From NCBI RefSeq assembly GCF_019884725.1, contig NZ_CP082322.1:3224001-3288000 (forward strand): a DNA stretch of 64,000 nucleotides, given 5' to 3'. The notes beneath the pieces are model-generated. The model was given only the letters and a program-made list of their open reading frames with translations, had not been told where the DNA came from and ran no database searches. The position numbers were made by a program, and so were the translations under genes. The DNA comes from Leucobacter tenebrionis (GTDB taxonomy: Bacteria; Actinomycetota; Actinomycetes; Actinomycetales; Microbacteriaceae). Each line of letters begins with the position of its first letter. The stretch's first letter is position 1. This document shows, piece by piece, positions 16,828-24,409 of the stretch.

Positions 16828-18071
16828 TGCGCCATCTCCAGGAGTTGTCCGGGCTGCTGACGCTCGCGGGTGAGCAGCCGCTGATAGATGTGTTCCGTCT
16901 GCTGGGCGACGCTCGCCCACGTGTAGCCGGCCTCGATGCGGCCCCTCCCGGCTGCGCCGAGCGCCCGGCGGAACGGTTCGTCGCCGAGCAGGCGCGCCGC
17001 GGCCTCGGCGATCGCGGCGGGATCGCGCGGGGGCACGTGCAGGCCGGTGATCCCGTCGACCACGCTGTCGCGCAGCCCTCCGACCGCCGCCGCGATGACG
17101 GGGGTGCCGCACGCCATGCTCTCGAGCGGCACGATGCCGAACGGTTCGTACCAGGGCGCGCAGATCACCGCGTCGGCCGAGCGCAGCAGGGCCGGCATCC
17201 GATCCCGGGCCACCTGTCCCCGCAGATGGATCCGATCCGCCACGCCCAGCTCCTCCGCCAGCGCGGCGAGCCGCTCGAGTTCCGCGTCTCGCCCGCCGAC
17301 CGCGTCGCCCGACCCGATGATCTCGAGTTCGACGTCGTCGAAGCCCAGCTCGCGCAGCAGCGGGATCGCGCGCACGGCGAGATCCATCCCCTTCCGGGGC
17401 ACGATCCGCCCGACCGTCAGCAGCCGATGACTCGCGCCGCGCGGCTCGACCGGCCCGCGGGTGTCGAACTCCACGGGATCGACCCCGCACGGGGCGACCT
17501 CGATGCGGTGCGACGGCACGCCCAGGGCGCGCAGCTCGTCGACCTCGTCGTCGCACGTCGCGATGACGGCGTCGGCCTGCTGGCCCACCCGCGGTTCGAG
17601 ATCGGCCCGCTCGGCGGGACTCGTGTCCGAGGCGCCCTGGTGGCGCCGCTTGACCGAGCCGAGCGCGTGGAAGGTGTGCGCGACGGCCGGGCGCTGGTGC
17701 TCGGGCAGCAGCCGAGCGCCCTCGAGCGCCGCGATGCCCGACATCCAGAAGTGGCTGTGCACCACGTCCGGCGGATCGTAGCGCCATGACGCGGCGAGCT
17801 CCTCGGCGAGCACCCCCATGTACGGGAGCAGCTCGTCCTTCGGCACGCGGTGCGCGGGCCCGGCGGTGAGGTGCACGACGTCGACGCCCGGGCAGAGCGC
17901 GACGCGGGTGGGGAGTGCGGCGTCGTCGCGTCGCGTGTACACCGTCACGGTGTGGCCGCGCGCGGCGAGGGCGCGCGACAGCGCCGCGACGTGCACGTTC
18001 TGCCCGCCGGAGTCGACGCTGCCGGGGGGAGCGAGCGGGCTGGCGTGTTCCGAGACCATGGAGATTCTCAT
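16824..18071 (-). CDS. GT4-family glycosyltransferase
   Basis: This 415-residue GT-B retaining glycosyltransferase resembles the sucrose-synthase/MshA-like group: N-terminal PPGSVDSGGQNVHVAALSRALAARGH with the glycine-rich loop, VVHSHFWMSG, LLTVGRIVPRKGMDLAVRA, and the donor-site EX7E motif in WYEPFGIVPLESMACGTPVI near residue 325. It is the fourth gene of the heptose operon, with 4-nt overlaps on both sides. The donor is unknown. MshA itself uses UDP-GlcNAc, but gene context here argues for a surface glycan. Confidence 0.87.
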   Translation of the reverse strand: MRISMVSEHASPLAPPGSVDSGGQNVHVAALSRALAARGHTVTVYTRRDDAALPTRVALCPGVDVVHLTAGPAHRVPKDELLPYMGVLAEELAASWRYDPPDVVHSHFWMSGIAALEGARLLPEHQRPAVAHTFHALGSVKRRHQGASDTSPAERADLEPRVGQQADAVIATCDDEVDELRALGVPSHRIEVAPCGVDPVEFDTRGPVEPRGASHRLLTVGRIVPRKGMDLAVRAIPLLRELGFDDVELEIIGSGDAVGGRDAELERLAALAEELGVADRIHLRGQVARDRMPALLRSADAVICAPWYEPFGIVPLESMACGTPVIAAAVGGLRDSVVDGITGLHVPPRDPAAIAEAAARLLGDEPFRRALGAAGRGRIEAGYTWASVAQQTEHIYQRLLTRERQQPGQLLEMAQ

Positions 18072-19108
18072 CGGAGTGCTCCTTCCATTCCGTGCTCCGC
18101 GCGGTTCGCGGCGCCGGTCGATCGGTCCGCCGCCCCCGCGGATGCGCGGGAGCGACGAGCTGTGTGCGCCTCGAGATGATCGGTGATCATCGCGTCCCAG
18201 TCGCGCAGGAAGCGCTCGAGGCCGTAGTGGGCGAGCGCGTACTCGCGGGCCGCGCGGCCGCGGCGGCGCGCCTCATCGGGATCCTCCACCAGGCGCCTCG
18301 CGGTCGCGACGAGTTTGGCGGGGTCGGCGGAGACGGCTCCGGCGTCGGCGGGCACCGCTCGCGGCGCCTCCGTCGTCGCGAGCGCGAGCACCGGCATACC
18401 CAGGTGCATGGCCTCGAGCAGCGACAGACCGAGCGAGGTCCAGCGCAGCGGGTGCACGTAGGCGCGCCTCCGCGCGAGTTCGGCGTGCATCTGCGCGGTC
18501 GGCAGATCCCCGATCGGCCGCAGCCGGTCCGGCCCGAGGCCGAGCGCGGCCGGCAGCAGATCGACGTCGATGCCGAAGCAGTCGAGCGTCGCCGCCTCCG
18601 CGAAGCCCGGGAGCAGGTCGGTGCCGGTGACCCGCCACCGCCGCACGGGCTCGTTGATGACGACGCCGAGCGAGGCGAGGTCGCCCGTGTAGAGCGGACC
18701 GGGATCGGGCACGCCGTGCTCGATGACGCGTACCGGGGCCTCGCCGCAGTCCCACGCGAGCCGGTTGAAGTGCGTCACGTGCACGATCGGGATCTCGCGC
18801 TGCTCGGCGAGGGGGTGACGCTCGGTCACGGGAAGGCGCTTGGGCGTGTTGTGCTCGACGAAGACGGCGGGCACGTCGCGTCCCGGGCGGCGGCCGAGCA
18901 GGCGCTCGGCGAGCTCCAGCTCCTCGGTGCGCTGCAGCACCACGAGGTCGACCGGCTGCTCGCGCAGATCCGCCGGGTCGATCGGACGCGCTCCCGGAGG
19001 CAGCTCGGGCAGAGAATCCCCGGGTGCTGCCGGGATCAGGTACTCGTGGCTGCCGCGCAGAAAACCGTCCATCCACCCTCCGTGGACGTGCCAGACCAGA
19101 ATCTTCAT
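18068..19108 (-). CDS. Glycosyltransferase (GT-B, family 1/4-like)
   Basis: This 346-residue protein has an unusual N-terminal half (ILVWHVHGGWMDGFLRG, VFVEHNTPKR, HVTHFNRLAWDCGEAPVRVIEHGVPDP). The C-terminal half carries the donor-site region HPLRWTSLGLSLLEAMHLGMPVLALA (GT-B EX7E-like, with the second Glu visible). About 30 residues rich in Ala/Arg follow the fold. It is the third gene of the heptose operon, linked by ATGA overlaps to the GT9 gene before and the GT4 gene after. It probably adds one sugar to the same glycan; specificity is not readable. Confidence 0.8.
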   Translation of the reverse strand: MKILVWHVHGGWMDGFLRGSHEYLIPAAPGDSLPELPPGARPIDPADLREQPVDLVVLQRTEELELAERLLGRRPGRDVPAVFVEHNTPKRLPVTERHPLAEQREIPIVHVTHFNRLAWDCGEAPVRVIEHGVPDPGPLYTGDLASLGVVINEPVRRWRVTGTDLLPGFAEAATLDCFGIDVDLLPAALGLGPDRLRPIGDLPTAQMHAELARRRAYVHPLRWTSLGLSLLEAMHLGMPVLALATTEAPRAVPADAGAVSADPAKLVATARRLVEDPDEARRRGRAAREYALAHYGLERFLRDWDAMITDHLEAHTARRSRASAGAADRSTGAANRAEHGMEGALR

Positions 19109-20163
19109 CGGCGTGCTCCTCTCGTGTCGGTGGCTTCTTCGTCGCGGCGCCCCGCCTCGAGCTCGAGCACGGCCGCCACCACGCTCTCGGCGGAGACGCC
19201 TGCGAGGCACGGGTGGCCCGGTACCGGGCAGACGCGCGCTCGCGTGCCGCGGCAGGGTGCGTTCTGATCGCCGAGCAGGCGGTGCGGCACGCCGTACGGG
19301 CGCCAGCGCACGGCGGGGACGACGGGGGAGAAGAGGCTCACGACCGGCGTGCCGACCGCGGCGGCCAGGTGAGCGGGCCCGGTGTTGCCGACCACCACCG
19401 CGCTCGCGCCCGCGAGTACACCCGCGAGCTGTGGCAGCGTGCAGCCGCCCGCGAGATCGACGGCCGTCGGCTCCTCGCGGGCGATGAGCCCGGTGAGCGC
19501 ACGCTCGCCAGGGCCTCCCGTGAGCAGGATCCGGCGACCCCGCGACGCCAGCAGGCGCGCCGCGCGCGCGAATCCCTCGACCGGCCACTGCCTCGCGGGC
19601 ACCGCGGCGCCGGGGTGCAGCACGACGTAGGGATCGCGGCCGGTGAGCTCGGAGACATCCGGCAGGGGCCCGACCCGCAGACGACCGTCGTCAGAGCGGG
19701 GGAAGCCCGCGGCCTCTGCGATGGCGAGCGCCCGTTCGGGCTCGGGGATGTCCTCCGGGAGATCCTCTCCGGGCCGCAGTCGCACGTCGAGCAGGGATCC
19801 CGGGTAGTCCACCGAGGCGCCGGAGATCCGCGAGACGCCCGCGACGCGCAGCAGCATTGCGAGAGGCAGCGGCGACTGGTGGAAGGAGGTGAGGATCACG
19901 GCCTCCGAGACCCGTGCGGCGCGCACCCGCGAGACGAGCGCTCCGAGGTGATCCTCGTCGACCGCCGGGGCGGGATCCGAGATCCAGGGCGCATCCCACA
20001 CCACGACCTCCGAGACGCCCGGGAGCAGTCTGGCGGCCGGTTCGCCCCTCGGCCCGCACAGCATCACCACATCGGCCCGCTCGGCCACCGCGCGCACCGC
20101 CGGCCCGGCGAGCAGCACGTCGCCGAGGCTGTCGAGCCTCGCCACCAGCACCCGGGGCCTCAT
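19105..20163 (-). CDS. GT9-family glycosyltransferase (heptosyltransferase-like)
   Basis: This 352-residue GT9 enzyme has RVLVARLDSLGDVLLAGPAV at residues 4-23, VVLHPGAAVPARQWP mid-protein, and VVVGNTGPAHLAAAVGTPVVSLFSPVVPA in the donor site, the layout of ADP-heptose:acceptor heptosyltransferases. A CPVPGHPC segment follows near residue 315. It is the second gene of the heptose operon, coupled to GmhB upstream and the next glycosyltransferase downstream. Gram-positive bacteria lack LPS, so the acceptor must be another surface glycan, glycolipid or protein. Confidence 0.87.
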   Translation of the reverse strand: MRPRVLVARLDSLGDVLLAGPAVRAVAERADVVMLCGPRGEPAARLLPGVSEVVVWDAPWISDPAPAVDEDHLGALVSRVRAARVSEAVILTSFHQSPLPLAMLLRVAGVSRISGASVDYPGSLLDVRLRPGEDLPEDIPEPERALAIAEAAGFPRSDDGRLRVGPLPDVSELTGRDPYVVLHPGAAVPARQWPVEGFARAARLLASRGRRILLTGGPGERALTGLIAREEPTAVDLAGGCTLPQLAGVLAGASAVVVGNTGPAHLAAAVGTPVVSLFSPVVPAVRWRPYGVPHRLLGDQNAPCRGTRARVCPVPGHPCLAGVSAESVVAAVLELEAGRRDEEATDTRGARR

Positions 20164-20708
20164 GGGCGCGCCTCCGCGAGCGCGGGAATGAACCAACCCA
20201 CCGCCTCCCGCACGGTGCGCGCGACGAGGGGCGCGGCAGCGACCTCCTCCGGCAGCGTCTCCGGCCGCGGCACGAGCACGGCGTGCGCGCCGGCGGCCCG
20301 GGCGGCCTCCACGTCGGCCCCGATATCGCCGATCATCAGGATCCGCGCCGGCTCGAGGCCCAGCTGCTCGGCGGCCGAGAGGATCATGCCGGGCAGGGGT
20401 TTGCGGCATCCGCAGCCGTCGTCGGGTGAATGCGGGCAGATGCGCCAGACGTCGAAGGGGCCGAGCAGCGCATTCACCCGCCGGTCGACCTCGCGCACCT
20501 GCTCGGAGGTGAGGAGGCCGCGCCCGATCCCGGACTGGTTGCTGATGACGCCCACCGCGATCCCGAGTTCGCGGAGCCCGTCGAGCGTGTCGGCGACGGT
20601 GGGCAGCGAGTGCACCCGATCGGGGTCGCCGTTGTACGGCACGTCCTCGATCAGGGTGCCGTCGCGGTCGAAGAGGACCGCGGAGATGGGGGCGTCGCTG
20701 CTGCTCAT
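20160..20708 (-). CDS. gmhB: D,D-heptose 1,7-bisphosphate phosphatase (GmhB-like HAD hydrolase)
   Basis: This 182-residue HAD phosphatase has motif I LFDRDGTLIEDVPYNGDPD, SNQSGIGRG as the Thr/Ser motif II region, a zinc-binding CPHSPDDGCGC followed by RKP, and motif IV MIGDIGADVEAA. The C-x-H...C-x-C loop is the GmhB hallmark. It removes the C7 phosphate of heptose 1,7-bisphosphate between the kinase and adenylyltransferase steps of HldE. It leads the seven-gene minus-strand heptose operon. The start at ATG 20708 gives a family-length protein; a GTG at 20744 would add 12 residues. A histidinol-phosphatase-like role is the alternative, made unlikely by the neighbours. Confidence 0.88.
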   Translation of the reverse strand: MSSSDAPISAVLFDRDGTLIEDVPYNGDPDRVHSLPTVADTLDGLRELGIAVGVISNQSGIGRGLLTSEQVREVDRRVNALLGPFDVWRICPHSPDDGCGCRKPLPGMILSAAEQLGLEPARILMIGDIGADVEAARAAGAHAVLVPRPETLPEEVAAAPLVARTVREAVGWFIPALAEARP

Positions 20709-20759
20709 ACCCTTCCGGTTCCCCGGAGGAGAAGCAGTAAACACGACCTCCTCGGCCTT

Positions 20760-20785
20760 GTTTAGAAGGCGTGCCCTGTGGTAAT
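20760..20785 (+). promoter_or_regulatory. Candidate SigB-like promoter for the plus-strand GT9 gene
   Basis: GTTT (20760-20763), 16 nt, GGTAAT (20780-20785), ending 9 nt before the chosen start. It resembles the GTTT/GGGTA signature of SigB/SigF holoenzymes loosely, and the sigma factor of that type is encoded next door. Weak evidence. Confidence 0.25.
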
Positions 20786-20794
20786 GGGATGCCT

Positions 20795-21766
20795 ATGCGA
20801 CACTCTGCAGACGACCCCCCGAAGCTGCTCGCGCTGCGCGCCCTCAAGCTCGGCGATCTGCTCGTCGCGGTGCCGGCGCTGAAGGGTTTGCGCCGCGGCT
20901 TCCCCGAGCACCGCATCGTGCTCGCCTCGCCGGGCTGGCTCGCGCCGATCGTGCGACTGGTCGACGCCGTCGACGAGCTGTTACCGACACCAGGGCTCGA
21001 CGAGCCGCTGCCTTTCGCCCCGGGCGACATCGATGTCGCCGTCAACCTGCACGGGAGCGGTTCCGAGAGCCGGGGCCGTGTCGATGAGCTGGGGGCGCGG
21101 CTCACGATGGCGCACAGCACCGCGGAGCGCCTCGACGGCGTGCCGTGGATCGACGGTCTGCACGAGCGGGAGCGCTGGACGCGGCTCGTGGCCGCCTACG
21201 GCCTCCCCGCAGACTCCGACGACCTCTCCATCGCCGTTCCCGAGGCGTCCCCGCTCGTGGACGGGGCCGCGGTCGTGCACGTCGGGGCCTTCTACGGTTC
21301 GCGGCAGTGGCCGGCGGAGCGGTTCGCGCGGGTGGCGAGGGCGCTCGCGGAAGACGGGCTGCGCGTGGTGGTCACGGGCGGCGCGCAGGATCGGGAGCGC
21401 GCACGAGCGGTGGCGAAGGCGGGGGGAGTGCCGGAGGAGGATGTGCTCGCGGGGAGGGCGGATCTCGCGGAGTTCGCCGCGGTCATCGCCCGGGCGAGTG
21501 TGCTCGTCACGGTCGACACGGGCGCCGCCCACCTCGCCTCCGCCTACGGCACGCCCTCGGTCGTGCTCTTCGGGCCGGCGCCTCCCGAGGAGTGGGGTCC
21601 GCCCGCGGGCGGACCCCACCTCGTGCTCACCGACGCGGCTCTGCGTCGCGGCGAAGCGTTCGCGGAGGAGCCCGATCCCGCGCTCCTCGCGGTCACCGCC
21701 GATGAGGTCGTCGCCGCGGCCCGCTCACTCCTGCACTCCGCACGCGGAGAGCTCCCGCCGCAGTGA
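20795..21766 (+). CDS. GT9-family glycosyltransferase (heptosyltransferase-like)
   Basis: This 323-residue GT9 enzyme has LLALRALKLGDLLVAVPALKGLRRGFP at the N-terminus, VVHVGAFYGSRQWPAERF mid-protein and VLVTVDTGAAHLASAYGTPSVVLFGP in the donor site. It is the third GT9 gene in the locus, divergent from the GmhB-led operon. The start at 20795 (MRHSADD) was preferred over 20789 or a GTG at 20771 because it leaves room for a promoter. Its last 42 nt overlap the 3' end of the convergent sigma-factor gene, a long overlap for two conserved genes. Confidence 0.85.
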   Translation: MRHSADDPPKLLALRALKLGDLLVAVPALKGLRRGFPEHRIVLASPGWLAPIVRLVDAVDELLPTPGLDEPLPFAPGDIDVAVNLHGSGSESRGRVDELGARLTMAHSTAERLDGVPWIDGLHERERWTRLVAAYGLPADSDDLSIAVPEASPLVDGAAVVHVGAFYGSRQWPAERFARVARALAEDGLRVVVTGGAQDRERARAVAKAGGVPEEDVLAGRADLAEFAAVIARASVLVTVDTGAAHLASAYGTPSVVLFGPAPPEEWGPPAGGPHLVLTDAALRRGEAFAEEPDPALLAVTADEVVAAARSLLHSARGELPPQ

Positions 21767-22672
21767 AGCGAGCCCGCGTCGGAGGAGCCGGGAGACCTGC
21801 ATCTGGCTCACTCCGATCTCTGCCGCGATCTCGACCTGCGTCATATCGCCGAAGTAGCGCAGGTGCACGGCGCGGCGCTCGTTGAGCGGAATCGCGCGCA
21901 GCGCCGACCTGAGCGTGACCGAGAGGTCGACCCGCTCCTCCATGTCGTCGGCGTACGCGGGCAGCGCGTCTCCGAGCGACACTCCGGAGGGGTCGTCGTC
22001 GCCGTCGACCGAGCCGACGGGGGCGTCGAGCGAGAGCGCTTGGCGCCCACCCATGCAGCGGAGCGCCTCGGCGACCCGCGCCGGCGTGCGGCGCACCTCC
22101 GCCGCGAGTTCGTCCACGGTCGGTTCCCGCCCCAGGCGTTGCGTGAGTGCGGGCACGCGTGCGCGCAGTTCGAGCGATAGCTCTTGGAGCGCGCGCGGAG
22201 GGCGCACGGCCCACGTCGCATCGCGCAGGTAGCGCTTGATCTCGCCCGAGACGGTCGGCACGGCGAAGGCCGCGATCCCGCTGCCGCTGTCGGCGTCGAA
22301 CCGCTGGATCGCCTTCGTGAGCCCGAGGTAGGCGACCTGGCGCAGTTCGTTCTGCTCGACGCCGGACCCCTGAAAACGCCGGGCGATCGCGTCGGCGAGG
22401 CCCAGGTACTCCACGATCACCCGCTGCTTCAGAGCGTGTCTGCGCTCGCCGGAGAGCTCCGCGGCCTCTGCGAGGGCATCCGCGGCGCGAGTGTCGCGCG
22501 CGATCCGCTCCCGGACCCGGGGGTCCGGATTCCGCTTCGGCTCAGGCGCGCCTCCGCGATCTGCGTCGGGGGACGGCTCGGGGCCCGGCCTCGGCTCCAG
22601 CGGCGGGGCCGCCCTGCGTGCCGCGACGCTCGAACCCGAGGAGACGGCGTAGTCGACCAGCGCTGTCCGCAT
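21725..22672 (-). CDS. RNA polymerase sigma factor, SigB/SigF (stress) family
   Basis: This 315-residue sigma-70-family group 3 factor has an N-terminal disordered Pro/Arg/Glu tail (about 1-75), region 2 (LKQRVIVEYLGLADAIARRFQGSGVEQNELRQVAYLGLTKAI, split here across residues 80-125, then GEIKRYLRD), region 3 (about 165-210) and region 4 with helix-turn-helix MTQVEIAAEIGVSQMQVSRLLRRGL. The region 2/3 text (QVAYLGLTKAIQRFD, FAVPTVSGEIKRYLRD) matches SigB/SigF stress sigmas. No anti-sigma or antagonist gene is adjacent. It lies 4 nt after a 48-codon gene with a good ribosome-binding site and a SigB-like promoter. Confidence 0.92.
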   Translation of the reverse strand: MRTALVDYAVSSGSSVAARRAAPPLEPRPGPEPSPDADRGGAPEPKRNPDPRVRERIARDTRAADALAEAAELSGERRHALKQRVIVEYLGLADAIARRFQGSGVEQNELRQVAYLGLTKAIQRFDADSGSGIAAFAVPTVSGEIKRYLRDATWAVRPPRALQELSLELRARVPALTQRLGREPTVDELAAEVRRTPARVAEALRCMGGRQALSLDAPVGSVDGDDDPSGVSLGDALPAYADDMEERVDLSVTLRSALRAIPLNERRAVHLRYFGDMTQVEIAAEIGVSQMQVSRLLRRGLASLRRELSACGVQE

Positions 22673-22676
22673 GCCC

Positions 22677-22823
22677 CTACCCCTCCGCCCCGGGTGCGGC
22701 CGCGACCGGGGACACGTCGGCGGGAGCCCCCGTCTGCACTGTGCCCGTGCGCAGTTCGCGAGTGTCGCCCCGCGTCGTTCCGGGTTCGCCAGGTCGCGAC
22801 GTCGTCGGATCGTTCGTGCTCAT
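22677..22823 (-). CDS. Small disordered protein encoded just before the sigma factor
   Basis: A 48-codon frame starts at ATG 22823 behind GAGAGGAG with 7-nt spacing and ends 4 nt before the sigma-factor ATG. The product is rich in Thr, Gly, Pro and Ala with no hydrophobic segment, so it looks intrinsically disordered. The strong ribosome-binding site, the tight join to the sigma gene and the promoter at 22855-22879 support its being real. It may be a regulator peptide or simply a translated leader that couples sigma-factor synthesis. No family is recognised. Confidence 0.5.
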   Translation of the reverse strand: MSTNDPTTSRPGEPGTTRGDTRELRTGTVQTGAPADVSPVAAAPGAEG

Positions 22824-22854
22824 GACTGCGCTCCTCTCTTATCCAGGGCCGGTA

Positions 22855-22879
22855 CTACCCTGCGATTCCCGACCGTAAC
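22855..22879 (-). promoter_or_regulatory. Candidate SigB/SigF-type autoregulatory promoter
   Basis: On the minus strand GTTAC (22875-22879) is followed after 14 nt by GGGTAG (22855-22860), close to the SigB/SigF signature GTTT-N14-16-GGGTAT. It lies about 30 nt upstream of the small protein that precedes the sigma gene, so the sigma factor probably directs its own transcription. Confidence 0.5.
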
Positions 22880-23071
22880 CGCGGTGCGGGAAGGCTCACG
22901 AGGGCTTGCGCTTCCAGGGGCGATGGGCTAGAGCGCGTATATGACGTGCTGCTCGATCTGTCAAGGCCTGGGTTGCTCGGCGGCCCAGGGGCCACGATGT
23001 GATCCAGGTCGTCTTTCCGAAGCGCGAGCGAGAACGACGAGGCCTTTCATTCGCACAGGAGGTACTGGTCA

Positions 23072-23254
23072 GTGAGAAACGACACTCTGCAACTGCTTCC
23101 CCTGCTTCCGCTCGCCGAACTGCTCGGTCTGACGGCGGAACCCCCGCTCGGCGCGGAACCCGCCATCCCCGGAAACCCGAGCGACGACGGCGAGCCGGTG
23201 ACGGGCGCGGCAGCCGGACCCGATGTCGCGCAGCTGCGAAGCACCCGCGTATGA
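23072..23254 (+). CDS. Small hypothetical protein coupled to the CDF transporter
   Basis: A 60-residue frame starts at GTG 23072 behind a strong AGGAGGT with 8-nt spacing and its stop overlaps the transporter ATG by 4 nt (ATGA). The N-terminal third is Leu-rich (LQLLPLLPLAELLGL), the rest is Pro/Gly/Ala-rich and acidic. It is either a small partner of the transporter or a leader peptide that recruits ribosomes to the ATG at 23251. No known family. Confidence 0.5.
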   Translation: MRNDTLQLLPLLPLAELLGLTAEPPLGAEPAIPGNPSDDGEPVTGAAAGPDVAQLRSTRV

Positions 23255-24264
23255 AGAGAGCCGGGTACCGGCAGGACAAGCGCGAGAACCTGCCGCGCGA
23301 GCAGCGCCAGGCCCTGCGGAGCGCAGTGCGTTGGCAGGTCTTCACGATCTGCTACACGATCTGCACCATCACGATCGTGGCCTTCGTGATGGGCGACTCG
23401 CAGGCGATGAAGACGGCGTGGTTCGAGGACATGCTGTCGCTGCTGCCGCAGATCTCGTTCCTGGTCGCGCTCCCGTTCGTGCGCCGCCGGCCCGATCGCG
23501 AGCACCCGTACGGCTGGCACCGGGCGATGGGGGTCGGCCACCTGCTCGCCGGGGCCGCCCTGCTGGGTGTGGGACTGCATCTCGCGATCGATGCCGGCAG
23601 CGGACTCCTCTCAGGCATCTTCTCCGGGGAGCGCACCGAGATCGGCGACGTGGAGATACTGGGGCGCACCGTCTGGCAGGGGTGGGTCATGGTGGCCGTC
23701 ATGGTCGTTATCGTGATCGGGCCGGTCTGGCTGTACGGGCCGGCGAAGGCGCGCCTCGCCCCGGTGCTCCACAGCAAGCTGCTCTACGCGGACGCAGACA
23801 TGGCGAAGGCCGACTGGCAGACCAACGTCGCGTCCATCGTCGGGGTGCTCGGGATCGGAGCGGGGCTGTGGTGGCTCGACGGCGTCGCAGCGATCTTCAT
23901 CGCCGTGGGGATCGTGCGCGACGGGCTGAGCAACTGCTCCGCGGCGGTGCAGGACCTGATGGATCGCCGCGCGCGCAGTTACGACGGAGAGCGGTCGCAC
24001 CCGCTGGGCGATGTGATCCTCGCCTACCTGCGCAGGCAGAACTGGATCGCCGAGTCGGGCATCAGGCTGCGCGACCAGGGGCAGGTGTTCCACGTCGAGG
24101 TCTTCGTGCGGCCCGTCGCAAGAGAGGTGAGCATGGAACGGTTGGCCGAGCTGAGCGAGGGGGTGGCCGGACTCGACTGGAAGGTGCAGGACGTGGTGGT
24201 GGTGCCGGCCGATCCGGTCCCCGACTACGCGGACCGTCTCGAGGATCCCGATCCCGCTCCCTGA
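23251..24264 (+). CDS. Cation diffusion facilitator family transporter
   Basis: This 337-residue protein has about six hydrophobic helices and CDF features: an early membrane pair (VFTICYTICTITIVAFVMG and MLSLLPQISFLVALPFVRRRPDREHPYGWHR, given in parts), HSKLLYADADMAKADWQTNVASIVGV in the metal-transport helix region, and a C-terminal cytoplasmic domain with a GQVFHVEVFVRPVA strand. CDF proteins export divalent metals (Zn, Co, Mn, Fe) by proton antiport. The canonical HxxxD pair is partly altered (DWQTN), so the metal is uncertain. It is translationally coupled to a 60-codon gene upstream. Confidence 0.82.
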   Translation: MKRAGYRQDKRENLPREQRQALRSAVRWQVFTICYTICTITIVAFVMGDSQAMKTAWFEDMLSLLPQISFLVALPFVRRRPDREHPYGWHRAMGVGHLLAGAALLGVGLHLAIDAGSGLLSGIFSGERTEIGDVEILGRTVWQGWVMVAVMVVIVIGPVWLYGPAKARLAPVLHSKLLYADADMAKADWQTNVASIVGVLGIGAGLWWLDGVAAIFIAVGIVRDGLSNCSAAVQDLMDRRARSYDGERSHPLGDVILAYLRRQNWIAESGIRLRDQGQVFHVEVFVRPVAREVSMERLAELSEGVAGLDWKVQDVVVVPADPVPDYADRLEDPDPAP

Positions 24265-24409
24265 GTCCGGGCCAGGTTCGCCCCTGAGCCGGGGTCGGTT
24301 CCGCCCCTGAGCCCGCCGAAGGGGACTCACCCGCTCCACCGGCTTGCGGCTCGACACGGGCTTGTCAACGGGGTCGTCACCGCCGCGGCGTGCGCCTACA
24401 GTCGGCTGC

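Noticed and set aside
20709-20744. GTG start extending GmhB by 12 residues and a GTTT/GGGGAA promoter before it
   Set aside because: Family proteins begin near the HAD motif; the promoter match is poor and would overlap the extended coding start.
22184-22878. Plus-strand frames opposite the sigma factor and its small upstream gene
   Set aside because: Low-complexity shadows; the minus-strand genes have ribosome-binding sites and a promoter.
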